A model generated the notes under the pieces. The model was not told where the DNA came from. It saw only the letters and a program-made list of their open reading frames with translations, and did no database searches. The position numbers and the translations under genes are program-made. Below are positions 28,175-36,774 of a DNA stretch of 41,591 nucleotides, one piece after another. How positions within the stretch are numbered: position 1 is the first letter of the stretch; the number at the start of each line of letters is the position of its first letter. The stretch lies in the NCBI GenBank assembly GCA_026984515.1, contig JALSRZ010000131.1, positions 1 through 41,591 on the forward strand. The letters are read 5' to 3'. Source of the DNA: Thiohalobacter sp. (GTDB lineage: Bacteria; Pseudomonadota; Gammaproteobacteria; DSM-19610).

Positions 28175-28934
28175 ACCGGCGTTCATGCAGCGGCAGTACG
28201 AATTTGCCGCGCACATCCGCGACCCCGAGCACCACCGGGTACCGCCGGACCTCGAAGACCGTCGTATGAAAATCTACCGGGAGCTGTTCTACAATAACGT
28301 GGAAGGCTTCCTGGCCAACAGTTTCCCGGTACTGCACGAACTGATGGACGACCGGGACTGGCACGCGCTGGCACGTGATTTCTATGCCCGTCACCACAGC
28401 CATTCGCCGCTGTTCCTGGAGATACCGCGCGAATTCCTCACCTACCTGGAGCAGGAACGGGGAGAACGCCCCGGGGATTTCCCGTTCCTGCTCGAGCTTG
28501 CGCATTACGAGTGGGTGGAACTGGCCCTCTCCATTGCCGAACACGAAGACCCGCGGACGACAAGCGTCAACCCGCAGGGGGACCTGCTCGCCGGCGTCCC
28601 GGTGCTGTCCACGCTGGCCTGGCCACTGTCCTACCGCTACCCGGTTCACCAGATCAGCCCGGAATTTATTCCGGCCGCAGCGGGTGAACAAAACACCTGG
28701 CTGCTGGTCTACAGGGACAGCGACGATGAAGTGGGGTTCATCGAGTTGAACCAGGTGAGTGCGCGCCTGTTTGCCCTGCTGCAGGAAGACGCCGGGCGCA
28801 GCGGGCTGGAAGCATTGACCATGATCGCCGGTGAACTGCAGCACCCGGATCCGGATGCCGTGGTGGAAGGCGGAAAGCAGATCCTGGAAGAATGGCGCCG
28901 GCGCGATATCGTAGTCGGCACGCTCGAGCAGTAA
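28158..28934 (+). CDS. hvfC: HvfC-type RiPP maturation partner (DUF2063)
   Basis: 258 residues. The N-terminal half matches the DUF2063 domain once called DNA-binding: [13 protein letters not shown], then [23 protein letters not shown] and [24 protein letters not shown]. The C-terminal half is mixed alpha/beta ([31 protein letters not shown]). In characterised systems this protein binds the precursor and assists the MNIO enzyme, so the old DNA-binding label should not be transferred. ATG 28158 overlaps hvfB by 17 nt and has AGGG upstream; ATG 28185 is an alternative just after the hvfB stop. A 113-nt gap to hvfX contains a small CCGGC-GAAT-GCCGG hairpin. Confidence 0.92.
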   Translation: MPATAKPAFMQRQYEFAAHIRDPEHHRVPPDLEDRRMKIYRELFYNNVEGFLANSFPVLHELMDDRDWHALARDFYARHHSHSPLFLEIPREFLTYLEQERGERPGDFPFLLELAHYEWVELALSIAEHEDPRTTSVNPQGDLLAGVPVLSTLAWPLSYRYPVHQISPEFIPAAAGEQNTWLLVYRDSDDEVGFIELNQVSARLFALLQEDAGRSGLEALTMIAGELQHPDPDAVVEGGKQILEEWRRRDIVVGTLEQ

Positions 28935-29047
28935 AACCGGGACGGGTTCGTTTGCCGTCGATCCGGCGAATGCCGGCATGAAGGACTGGCCAGGGTTTTC
29001 CCTGAGAATAATCATCAACCAATAACAACCGGGAAGGAGGCACCCGA

Positions 29048-29647
29048 ATGTATCCCCTGATACAACTGCAAAGACTACTGGATATGACACGCGGCCTGGA
29101 TTTCCTCGCCCCGCTGGCCCTGCGCCTGTACCTGGTTCCCATCTTCTGGATGGCCGGCAACAAGAAACTGGCAGACATGGACAGTATTATTCAATGGTTC
29201 GGCAACCCGGACTGGGGACTGGGCCTGCCGTTCCCGGAAGTCATGGCCTGGGCTGCGACACTAACCGAAGTGGGTGGCGCTATCCTGCTGCTGGTTGGAT
29301 TTGCGGTACGCTGGATTTCCATTCCGCTCATGGTCACCATGGTGGTCGCCGCGGTAACCGTGCACCTGCCGAACGGCTGGCTGGCCATTGCGGAAGCCAC
29401 CGGGCCTTTTGCCACCCCGCGCACCGAAGGCGCCATCGAACGACTGGAAGTCGCCAAACAGCTGCTGCAGGAACACGGCAACTACGACTGGCTGACGGAA
29501 AACGGCAGCATCGTGATTCTGAATAACGGTGTCGAGTTCGCCGCCACCTATTTCATCATGTTGCTGGTATTGTTCTTTATCGGGGGCGGACGCTATTTCA
29601 GCATGGACTACTGGATCCGTCGCGCGTTCATGCGTGACGGTTACTGA
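29048..29647 (+). CDS. hvfX: HvfX-type DoxX-family inner-membrane protein
   Basis: 199 residues, DoxX-like, with four membrane segments: about 19-35 (LAPLALRLYLVPIFWMAG), 64-84 (MAWAATLTEVGGAILLLVGFA), 88-107 (ISIPLMVTMVVAAVTVHL) and 165-182 (AATYFIMLLVLFFIGGG). A longer polar insert (108-160) separates the third and fourth. It begins with MYPLIQLQRLLDMTRGLDFLAP and has AAGGAGG 7 nt before the ATG. DoxX proteins accompany DUF692/DUF2063/EGKCG sets and are thought to act in export, electron supply or metal handling of the modified peptide; the exact job is unproved. It is the last gene of the hvf operon, convergent with the OMF gene. Confidence 0.9.
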   Translation: MYPLIQLQRLLDMTRGLDFLAPLALRLYLVPIFWMAGNKKLADMDSIIQWFGNPDWGLGLPFPEVMAWAATLTEVGGAILLLVGFAVRWISIPLMVTMVVAAVTVHLPNGWLAIAEATGPFATPRTEGAIERLEVAKQLLQEHGNYDWLTENGSIVILNNGVEFAATYFIMLLVLFFIGGGRYFSMDYWIRRAFMRDGY

Positions 29648-29685
29648 CCCAACCCGCAGGAGTAACCCTGACCGTGATTGACTAT

Positions 29686-31281
29686 CTACCAGTCCGGTGA
29701 ATTCAGCAGCGGCTGGTCTTTCCCGGTCGGCGGTGGAACCGGCAGTTCTCCAGGTACCGATTCCGCATCCAGCAGATGCCCCCAGTCTGTGCGTTTCTTC
29801 ATCTGCTCCTGGCGTTCCGGAGATACAAAGGCCTTGCCCGCACGTATTTCCCAGCCGCCACCCAGCGCCTTGTAGGTGGCAATCAGCCCGCCAAGCACTT
29901 CACCACGCACGGAAGTATAGCGGTCCTGGACCCGCAACAGGGTCTGCTGGGTATCGAGTACCCGCTGGTAGTCCACCGCACCTTCCCGGTACTGGACCAG
30001 TGCCAGGTCCACCGACCGTTGCGCGGCTTTCACGCTATCCTTCAGGTAACTGCTCTGTTCGCGTGCACCCGTATAGGCGCTTAGGCCATCCTCGACTTCC
30101 TGTGCCGCGCGCAAAACGGTGTCCTGGTAGTTCACCAGCAGCGCCTCCAGCCGCGCATCCTGGACCCTTACCCGGTTTTTCAGGCGCCCGTAATTGAGGA
30201 TCTGCCAGGAAGCGGAAGGCCCGTAGTTGTAGCCGACGCTGTCGGATTTGAACAGGTCACTGTTGCCGTTTGAGCCGGTATCGCCATTCAGCAGGCCAAT
30301 GGAACCCACCAGCGCAAAGCGGGGATAGAGGTCGGATTTCGCGACACCGATCAGCGCGCTCTGGGTGGCCGCCTGCAATTCCGCGCTGCGAATATCCGGG
30401 CGCCGGCGCAACAGGTCGGCGGGAACGCCCACTTCGATCTGCGCCGGCGGCTCGGGTATCTTCCCGGAACCCTGCAGCACATCGTGCAGGTCATTTGGCG
30501 GCATCCCTAACAGGATACTCAGTGCATTCCGGGTCTGCCGGATCTGGCTCTCCAGCAATGGCACGGTCGATTCCGTCGATTTCAGCAGGCTCAGCGCCTG
30601 GGACGGGTCCAGTTCACTGACTGCACCGTTCTGGAAACGCACGTCAGCAATCCGGTAACTGCGCCGTTGCGTGACGCTGTTGTCGCGCGCGATGGCCAGG
30701 CGCTCTTCCAGGGTGCGCAGGGAGACATAGACGCGCGCCACTTCCGCCGTCAGCGAAACCAGGGCATTGTCGTAATCCGCGATCGAAGCCCCCAGGCTGG
30801 CACCCGCGGACTCGACACCACGCCGGAAACGCCCCCAGAAATCCAGTTCCCAGGCTGCGTCCAGCCCGATATTTGACTGGGTGAAGGTATCGTCGGTAAA
30901 GGCACTGTTGAAATTGGGTGAGTTTTTGCTCAGGCCTACCCGAGTCAGCGCGCCATTGACCTGCTGCTGTTGCGGGTATTGCTGACCAATGGCGATACCC
31001 AGTTGCGCCCTGGCCTCGAAGATGCGCAGGCCGGCCACCTGCAGCGGCAGGTTCTGCCGGTAGGCCATTTCAACCAGTTCATCGAGCACCGGATCGTTGA
31101 ATACCGACCACCAGCTCTGCGGTTCCGGAGCCGCCCTGGAAAGCTCTGCGCTCTGCTCCGCCCAGGTATCTGCCACGGTCGCTTTGGGCGTTTCGAAATC
31201 AGGGCCCAGGGTAGTACAGGCTGAAAATGCAAGACAGGCCGCGCCCAGCAGGCTTCGCGCTACAAAATCTGATGGTGTCAC
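29686..31281 (-). CDS. Outer-membrane factor of an RND-type efflux system (NodT/OprM family)
   Basis: 531 residues from GTG 31281, which has GAGGG 8 nt upstream; the frame opens earlier but that part is not convincing. A signal peptide ends at Cys22 (AFSAC), suggesting a lipoprotein, although the -3 residue Phe is unusual. Two repeated OEP modules are seen: TTLGPDFETPKA ... WELDFWGRFRRGVESA and RRRPDIRSAELQAATQSA ... SASWQILNYGRLKNRV. It should form a trimeric outer-membrane channel for a tripartite exporter. No periplasmic adaptor or RND pump gene is adjacent, so its partners must lie elsewhere. It is convergent with hvfX, 38 nt away, with no terminator in between. Confidence 0.93.
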   Translation of the reverse strand: MTPSDFVARSLLGAACLAFSACTTLGPDFETPKATVADTWAEQSAELSRAAPEPQSWWSVFNDPVLDELVEMAYRQNLPLQVAGLRIFEARAQLGIAIGQQYPQQQQVNGALTRVGLSKNSPNFNSAFTDDTFTQSNIGLDAAWELDFWGRFRRGVESAGASLGASIADYDNALVSLTAEVARVYVSLRTLEERLAIARDNSVTQRRSYRIADVRFQNGAVSELDPSQALSLLKSTESTVPLLESQIRQTRNALSILLGMPPNDLHDVLQGSGKIPEPPAQIEVGVPADLLRRRPDIRSAELQAATQSALIGVAKSDLYPRFALVGSIGLLNGDTGSNGNSDLFKSDSVGYNYGPSASWQILNYGRLKNRVRVQDARLEALLVNYQDTVLRAAQEVEDGLSAYTGAREQSSYLKDSVKAAQRSVDLALVQYREGAVDYQRVLDTQQTLLRVQDRYTSVRGEVLGGLIATYKALGGGWEIRAGKAFVSPERQEQMKKRTDWGHLLDAESVPGELPVPPPTGKDQPLLNSPDW

Positions 31282-31426
31282 GTGATTTCCCTCTACCTTC
31301 TGCCGGTCCCGATGCACCCGGGTATCCACACGAATATACACCATCAACCGGCGCAATCTAACCCCGCGGCAAAGGCTTCCGCTACAGAAAAGGCTCAGCC
31401 CCCGGGGAACCTTTGATCAATCCGGA

Positions 31427-31444
31427 ATTCCCGTCGTTGCGAGC
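31427..31444. repeat. Second copy of the ATTCCCGTC-TTGCGAGC repeat edge
   Basis: ATTCCCGTCGTTGCGAGC differs by one base from 13197-13214. It lies between two same-strand genes, in the 206-nt region 31282-31487 that otherwise holds the OMF upstream region. Confidence 0.4.
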
Positions 31445-31487
31445 ACTCCACCACCGCCTCGCTACGGAAGTCGGTGAGAAATCCGGG

Positions 31488-32675
31488 CTAGAAAAAACGG
31501 GACACCCGCAGGGTCACGTAGCTGTCGTCGCGAAAAGCCGACACCACACCGCTGTTACCGGCATTGAGGAACCAGCGGCTTTCCAGTTCCAGTTTCCAGT
31601 GATCACTCAGCCGACGCTCGGCCTCCACTGTCAGCTGCGTGGCCCGGGTGTTCCGGTCGACCACGAAACCTGCCAGCAATTCCGAATCCTGGACATCGTT
31701 CAGCGTCAGGCGCGCCCCCGTGAAGATATCGTCGTCGAGCACCACCGGTGGCGCATCCGCCGGATTACTGCTGCGCCCGTCCCAGGAGTATTCCAGTAAC
31801 AGGCCCAGGTCAGCGGCTGAACTGGCCAGCTGGTACAGGGTGTATTCAAACCCGCCTACCGTGGCGAAAAAGTGGTCACCGTGTTGTGCCCGCCATAGTC
31901 CTTCGAACTTCCACAACCAGCCCTCGTGGGTCAACTGGATATCCGTCCCGACCTGTTTGATCAGGTCATAGATAGGCACCAGCCGCGTTGCATTGCGGTT
32001 GAGCAGAAAGCGGGGTTCGCGGCCGGTGCCGTTGAAATAGGAAAGGCCGAAGTCCCATTCACCGATGTAATGGGAATAGCGCAGCGCGATATCCACGCGG
32101 TGCTGTTTGTCGCTGGACTGGTATTCCGGGTCGCCGTCGGTTACCAGGGGGAAACGCAGCCGCCCGTCCTTGCCGGGGAAGGTTCGTTCCCGGAACCAGG
32201 GCATGACGAACAGGCTGAGTGCACCCCAGTCCTGCTGGGTGGTCAGCTTGATCATGGGCTGCCCCAGCTTGTCTTCACCGTCGAGATCCTCGATCAGGTC
32301 CGTCTGGTTGATAATATCGACCAGGTGGCGTGACTCGGCTACCCCCCAGAACACCCGGTTGACCCCCGCCAGCAACTCCCAGTTGTCAGCGACGTGCAGC
32401 CAGTAGGCCTCGCGCACATCGAAGTGGGTGCGCCGGCTGTCCCGGCCGTCCAGCCTGGCAAAGGGGATGAAGCTGAACTGGTCGTCGCTGCCTTCCGGGA
32501 ACAGGGTGAGCTCGGGTTGCACCATCAGGGAGGGCTGCCCCCCGTCGAACTGGTCGTCGAATTGCGCATCATCGACAAACCCCCTCAGCTCCGCACCGAC
32601 GAACCCGGCCAAACGGGTCTCGTAGGCTGCTGCGCTCAGCGGGAGGAAGGCCAGCATACACAGGAATCCGCGCAT
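31488..32675 (-). CDS. Predicted outer-membrane beta-barrel protein
   Basis: 395 residues from ATG 32675; the frame opens further upstream inside the MFS gene but that part is implausible. A Sec signal peptide (MRGFLCMLAFLPLSAAA, cleavage at about 17-18) precedes alternating beta segments rich in aromatic and acidic residues (FSFIPFARLDGRDSRRTHFDVREAYW, WDFGLSYFNGTGREPRF, WKLELESRWFLNAG). The chain ends in VSRFF with a terminal Phe, the usual signal for Bam-dependent insertion. I cannot assign a substrate. Its start is 28 nt downstream of an MFS transporter on the same strand, so a joint uptake or export function is plausible but unproved. Confidence 0.72.
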   Translation of the reverse strand: MRGFLCMLAFLPLSAAAYETRLAGFVGAELRGFVDDAQFDDQFDGGQPSLMVQPELTLFPEGSDDQFSFIPFARLDGRDSRRTHFDVREAYWLHVADNWELLAGVNRVFWGVAESRHLVDIINQTDLIEDLDGEDKLGQPMIKLTTQQDWGALSLFVMPWFRERTFPGKDGRLRFPLVTDGDPEYQSSDKQHRVDIALRYSHYIGEWDFGLSYFNGTGREPRFLLNRNATRLVPIYDLIKQVGTDIQLTHEGWLWKFEGLWRAQHGDHFFATVGGFEYTLYQLASSAADLGLLLEYSWDGRSSNPADAPPVVLDDDIFTGARLTLNDVQDSELLAGFVVDRNTRATQLTVEAERRLSDHWKLELESRWFLNAGNSGVVSAFRDDSYVTLRVSRFF

Positions 32676-32703
32676 GCCGGTCGCGACGAAGAGGTTACCT
32701 TGC

Positions 32704-33837
32704 CTACAGCCCGGCATCGATATTTCGCCACACGATCCAGCCGGCCAGCAGCGCCACCAGGGCCGCACCCAGATACATCCACTGCGCCCCCACGCCTTCC
32801 CACAGGTAACCTGCCACCAGGCTGCCGGAGGCGCCACCCGCACCAAAGCTCAGACTGCTGTACAGCGCCTGCCCGCGCCCCTGGTGCCGGCCGGTAAAAA
32901 GCCGGTGCGTCAGGTAGATCGCCACCGCGTGAAACACGCCAAAACTGGCCGCGTGCAGTGCCTGCGCGAGCGCCAGCAGCCACAATTGTTCAACGAACAG
33001 GGCCACCATCACCCAGCGCAGCGCGGTCAGGCCGGTCGCCACCAGCAGCAGGCGGCGCGCACCGAAACGCGGCAGCCAGGCGTGCATCTTCAGGAATACA
33101 GCGATCTCGGCGACGACCCCCCAGGCCCATAACTGTCCGATCACCGTCTCGCTGTAACCGTGACCGGACAGGTACAGGCTGTAGAAGGTGTAATAGGGCC
33201 CGTGGCTGGCCTGGACCAGGAAGCTCACCAACAAAAACGCAATCACCACCGGGCTGGCCAGCACCCTGCGCAGCGGCGTGTCGTCAACGGCCGGGTGCGG
33301 ATTGACGTGTTCCGGCACCAGCAGGCTGGACAACCAGATACCGGCAAACAGCGTGATCAGCACAGCCGGCAGCAGGCCGGTACCGGTCCGGTCGAAGACC
33401 CGGCCCAGCACGGCCACCGCCACCACGAACCCGATCGAACCCCACAGGCGAATACTGCTGTAACGCTGGGTTTGTTCGCCGAGGTGGTTCAGCGTGGTCG
33501 CTTCAAACTGGGGCAGCGCCGCGTTCCAGAAAAAACTGAACAGGGACATCACCAGTGCCAGCAACCAGTATCCCTGCACCAGGAAGACAGCTGCAAAGCT
33601 GACGGTTGTCAGCAGGCAGGCGATACGCACCATGCGCATGCGCCGGCCGCTGTGGTCCGCGATCCAGCCCCAGATATTGGGCGCAATGATCTTGGTCGCC
33701 ATGATAATGGCCACCAGTTCGCCGATTTCCACTACGCTGAAGCCCCGTGATTTCAGGTACAGGCCCCAGTAGGGGATCAGCGCACCGAGCGAAGCGAAAT
33801 AAAAGAAATAGAAACCGGACAGGCGCCAGTAGAACAT
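32704..33837 (-). CDS. MFS transporter of the MFS_1_like/3-phenylpropionate-nucleoside group
   Basis: 377 residues with eleven or twelve membrane helices. The N-terminus (YWRLSGFYFFYFASLGALIPYWGLYL) and the loop motif WIADHSGRRMRMVRIA are typical of the HcaT-like MFS group, as is SIRLWGSIGFVVAVAVLGRVFD. Substrate unknown. The ATG at 33837 lies in an inverted repeat (GACCG/CGGTC, 33839-33853). aroC is upstream on the same strand after 32 nt, and MFS genes of this group beside aroC are also found in Pseudomonas. Confidence 0.88.
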   Translation of the reverse strand: MFYWRLSGFYFFYFASLGALIPYWGLYLKSRGFSVVEIGELVAIIMATKIIAPNIWGWIADHSGRRMRMVRIACLLTTVSFAAVFLVQGYWLLALVMSLFSFFWNAALPQFEATTLNHLGEQTQRYSSIRLWGSIGFVVAVAVLGRVFDRTGTGLLPAVLITLFAGIWLSSLLVPEHVNPHPAVDDTPLRRVLASPVVIAFLLVSFLVQASHGPYYTFYSLYLSGHGYSETVIGQLWAWGVVAEIAVFLKMHAWLPRFGARRLLLVATGLTALRWVMVALFVEQLWLLALAQALHAASFGVFHAVAIYLTHRLFTGRHQGRGQALYSSLSFGAGGASGSLVAGYLWEGVGAQWMYLGAALVALLAGWIVWRNIDAGL

Positions 33838-33869
33838 TGACCGCTTATCGGTCCTGAATCAGCATAAAG

Positions 33870-34973
33870 TCAGGCATCCGGGCTGGAGGGAATAACCGGG
33901 GTACGCGACTCCACATCCGCATTCTGCCCGCGATGGCGCAGGTAGTGATCCATCAGCACGATGGCCAGCATCGCTTCGGCAATCGGAGTCGCGCGGATAC
34001 CGACGCAGGGATCGTGGCGCCCGGTAGTTACGACTTCGACGGGCTCACCATCCAGGTTGACCGAGCGCCCGGGCAGGCGCAGGCTGGAAGTCGGTTTGAG
34101 TGCAATACTGACCAGGATATCCTGCCCGGAGGAAATCCCCCCCAGCACCCCGCCGGCGTGGTTGCTCAGGAAGCCCTGCGGGGTGATTTCGTCACGGTGT
34201 TCGGTGCCCTTCTGGGCGACACAATCGAAACCGGCGCCGATCTCGACACCCTTGACGGCGTTGATACTGACCATGGCGTGCGCAATGTCGGCGTCCAGCC
34301 GGTCGAATACCGGCTCGCCCAGGCCCGGTGGGATACCGCTGGCCACCAGGTTGACGCGTGCGCCGACGGAATTGCCCTCCTTGCGCAGGGCGTCCATGTA
34401 GGCTTCCAGCTCGGCCACCCGTTCGGGATCCGGGCAGAAAAAAGGATTTTCCTCCACCGCGGACCAGTCTTTCAGTTGCAGCTCGATGGGCCCCAGCCGG
34501 GACAGGTAACCCCGGATTTCGGTGCCGCATTTTTCCCGCAGGTACTTGCGGGCAATGCCCCCGGCCGCCACCCGCATGGCCGTCTCGCGCGCCGAGGAAC
34601 GACCGCCGCCACGGTAGTCACGGAAGCCGAATTTCTGCTGGTAGGTGTAGTCCGCGTGACCGGGCCGGAAACGATCCATGATGCTGGAGTAGTCCTTGGA
34701 ACGCTGGTCGGTATTGTGGATGATCAGGCCGATGGGACTGCCGGTGGTGCGGCCCTCGAACACGCCGGACAGGATCTGCACTTCGTCGGCCTCGCGGCGC
34801 TGGGTGGTATGACGCGATTTCCCCGGTTTACGCCGGTCCAGGTCGCCCTGAAGATCAGCCTCGGAAAGCGCCATGCCGGGCGGACAGCCGTCCACGATGC
34901 AGCCGATGGCCGGGCCGTGGCTTTCGCCAAAGCTGGTGACTGTAAAGAGTTTTCCGATACTGTTCCCTGACAT
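33870..34973 (-). CDS. aroC: Chorismate synthase
   Basis: 367 residues. Family signatures from the start: [28 protein letters not shown], then [22 protein letters not shown], and near the C-terminus [28 protein letters not shown]. It makes chorismate from EPSP with reduced FMN, the last common step to aromatic amino acids and folate. The ATG has no Shine-Dalgarno and lies 8 nt after a TACAAT. It is divergent from the 62-residue gene. Confidence 0.97.
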   Translation of the reverse strand: MSGNSIGKLFTVTSFGESHGPAIGCIVDGCPPGMALSEADLQGDLDRRKPGKSRHTTQRREADEVQILSGVFEGRTTGSPIGLIIHNTDQRSKDYSSIMDRFRPGHADYTYQQKFGFRDYRGGGRSSARETAMRVAAGGIARKYLREKCGTEIRGYLSRLGPIELQLKDWSAVEENPFFCPDPERVAELEAYMDALRKEGNSVGARVNLVASGIPPGLGEPVFDRLDADIAHAMVSINAVKGVEIGAGFDCVAQKGTEHRDEITPQGFLSNHAGGVLGGISSGQDILVSIALKPTSSLRLPGRSVNLDGEPVEVVTTGRHDPCVGIRATPIAEAMLAIVLMDHYLRHRGQNADVESRTPVIPSSPDA

Positions 34974-34981
34974 ACGGCGTT

Positions 34982-34987
34982 ATTGTA
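34982..34987 (-). promoter_or_regulatory. -10-like TACAAT 8 nt before the aroC ATG
   Basis: On the minus strand TACAAT (34987-34982) is followed by AACGCCGT and then the ATG at 34973. No Shine-Dalgarno fits between, so a leaderless mRNA is plausible. The -35 region is weak (a TTCCAC at 17 bp). Confidence 0.4.
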
Positions 34988-35097
34988 CAGGAGTTTGAGA
35001 GATGTGGAATTGGCCGTGGTTAAAGCCTTTTCGCCCGGCGCCGTTATCCATTATGAGTATGTCGCTCAAACCATCAACCTAATGAAGGGGCATTGCT

Positions 35098-35286
35098 GTG
35101 AGTCAAAACGGTCATGCAATCGGTAATTACCTGGGTAAGCCGATTTTTGAATCCATCGAGGTGCAGGACGACACCTACGTATTCGATCGTATCGCCAATT
35201 ACGAAGACGACGAGTTCCCGCTCGACCGTCTGAGCGAGAACGAGGTGCTGGTCGAACCGGGACTGATCTACCGGCACAAGGACTGA
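35098..35286 (+). CDS. Small acidic protein of unknown function
   Basis: 62 residues. GTG start with AAGGGG 9 nt upstream and an open frame with good codon use. The sequence is acidic (IANYEDDEFPLDRLSENEVLVEPGLIYRHKD) with no cysteine, membrane segment or signal peptide. I do not recognise a family. It stands alone between divergent aroC and convergent hemN. It could be a stress-responsive or regulatory small protein; nothing in the sequence decides this. Confidence 0.65.
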   Translation: MSQNGHAIGNYLGKPIFESIEVQDDTYVFDRIANYEDDEFPLDRLSENEVLVEPGLIYRHKD

Positions 35287-35308
35287 TGCCGACCCGCCAG
35301 GGACGGCG

Positions 35309-35321
35309 GCCCGTTACGGGC
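35309..35321. terminator. Short bidirectional hairpin between the small orphan and hemN
   Basis: GCCCG-TTA-CGGGC (35309-35321) is a perfect 5-bp stem lying between the convergent genes and touching the hemN stop. There is no long U-run (TATATCATTTT on the plus strand), so termination would be weak or Rho-assisted. Confidence 0.35.
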
Positions 35322-36700
35322 TATATCATTTTGGAAAAACGCTCTTCTTCCTCGACCCGGTAGCGGTCGAACACCCTGCAGATATTCCGGATCAACAAGC
35401 GTCCTTTCGCGGTCACTTCCAGGCCGTGATCGCCAACCAGGATCAGCCCGTCTTCCGCCATGCCTTCCAGCTGTTCCAGTTCGGAAGCAAAGTACTCGCG
35501 AAACCGAATCCCGAATTCATTTTCAATACGACGCATATCCAGCGTGTTGTTACAAATCAACTGCTGGATGACCTCACCGCGCACACGATCGTCGTCGTTG
35601 AGTGCAACCCCGCGCACAATGGGCAGGTGCGGTTCATCGAGATCGCGAATGTATTCCTCTACCGTCATGCAGTTCTGGCTGTAACCGCCCGGCATCAGGC
35701 TGATGGCGCTCACCCCCATGGAGATGAGGTCGGAATCCGCGTGGGTTGAATAGCCCTGGAAATTACGGTGCAGGGTGCCGGTACGCTGGGCCTCGGCAAG
35801 TTCATCGTCCAGCAGGGCAAAATGATCCATGCCGATGTACTGGTAACCCGCGGCGATCAGTTTTTCGATGGTCAGGGCGAGGATCGCGAGTTTTTCATCC
35901 GCACCGGGCAGGTCTTCGCGGTTGATGCGGCGCTGCGGCTTGAAACGCTCCGGCAGGTGTGCGTAGTTGAACACGGACAGGCGTTCCGGCCGCGCATCAA
36001 TCACCTTTTCCAGGGTTTCCGAAAACGTTTCCAGGGTCTGCAGCGGCAGGCCGTACATCAGATCGATATTGATGGAGCGGAAGCCGAGCTCACGCGCCTG
36101 GCGCAGGGCACCCAGTGTCTGTTCCTCCGGCTGTATCCGGTGCACGGCTTCCTGCACCTTCGGGTTGAAGTCCTGCACCCCGAGGCTGACCCGATTGAAG
36201 CCAATGTCACGCAGAACCGGCAGGGTGTGCTCGCGTAACTCGCGCGGATCGATTTCAATCGAATATTCCCCGCTGTCGTCTTCGTGCAGGTAGAAATTCT
36301 CGCCCAGCACGCGCATCAGTTCACACATCTGTTGTTCGCTGAGAAAAGTCGGCGTTCCACCACCCCAGTGCAACTGCTCCACCCGCCGGCCGGGATCGAC
36401 CAGCGAGGCCTGCAGGCGGATCTCGCGGTACAGGCTGTCCAGGTACGGTTGCGCACGACTGCGATCGGCCGTGACGATCTTGTTGCAGGCGCAGTAGTAA
36501 CAGACGTGTGCACAGAACGGGATGTGTACGTACAGCGACAGCGGCCTTCCCTTGAGGTTACTTTCCTTTACCCAGGCCAGGTAGTCCTGTTCGCCCACCG
36601 CGGGCGTAAACTCCATTGCCGTCGGGTAGGAGGTATAGCGCGGCCCGCTACCCGCGTAGCGCCGGATCAGTTCCTCATCAAAATCGACGGTATTCGACAT
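35321..36700 (-). CDS. hemN: Oxygen-independent coproporphyrinogen III dehydrogenase
   Basis: 459 residues from ATG 36700, which has GGAG 6 nt upstream. Radical-SAM motif Cys63-x3-Cys67-x2-Cys70 with the extra Cys72 (HIPFCAHVCYYCACN) is the HemN form. GGGTPTFL, IEIDPREL, VSLGVQDF and the YIGMDHFALLDDELA and YSTHADSDL stretches support true HemN rather than the HemW chaperone-like relatives, whose motif has no fourth cysteine. It oxidatively decarboxylates coproporphyrinogen III without O2. An FNR/ANR-like palindrome lies about 60 nt upstream, matching control by oxygen in other bacteria. Confidence 0.95.
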   Translation of the reverse strand: MSNTVDFDEELIRRYAGSGPRYTSYPTAMEFTPAVGEQDYLAWVKESNLKGRPLSLYVHIPFCAHVCYYCACNKIVTADRSRAQPYLDSLYREIRLQASLVDPGRRVEQLHWGGGTPTFLSEQQMCELMRVLGENFYLHEDDSGEYSIEIDPRELREHTLPVLRDIGFNRVSLGVQDFNPKVQEAVHRIQPEEQTLGALRQARELGFRSINIDLMYGLPLQTLETFSETLEKVIDARPERLSVFNYAHLPERFKPQRRINREDLPGADEKLAILALTIEKLIAAGYQYIGMDHFALLDDELAEAQRTGTLHRNFQGYSTHADSDLISMGVSAISLMPGGYSQNCMTVEEYIRDLDEPHLPIVRGVALNDDDRVRGEVIQQLICNNTLDMRRIENEFGIRFREYFASELEQLEGMAEDGLILVGDHGLEVTAKGRLLIRNICRVFDRYRVEEEERFSKMI

Positions 36701-36722
36701 ACACAACTCCACATTTTAGCGA

Positions 36723-36770
36723 ATGATACTACCTGTGCCCGGCCTGGTGCGCCTTGACTTCCGTCAAGGC
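36723..36770 (-). promoter_or_regulatory. FNR/ANR-like box and -10 element of hemN
   Basis: TTGACTTCCGTCAA (within the 20-bp perfect palindrome 36751-36770) keeps both TTGA and TCAA halves of the FNR consensus. A TATCAT (36728-36723) is placed so that the box centre would lie near -43 from the expected start, close to the class II activation position. Spacing and sequence were judged by eye. Confidence 0.55.
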
Positions 36771-36774
36771 CGTA

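Noticed and set aside
29673-29699. Tiny eight-codon GTG open frame after hvfX preceded by AGGAG
   Set aside because: It is too short to call, has no conserved motif, and its GTG to TGA length is easily expected by chance, although it might be a relic of a fifth hvf gene.
36751-36770. Perfect palindrome after the 104-residue gene as a terminator
   Set aside because: No U-tract follows on the minus strand. The TTGA/TCAA halves and the position upstream of hemN fit an FNR-type site better.
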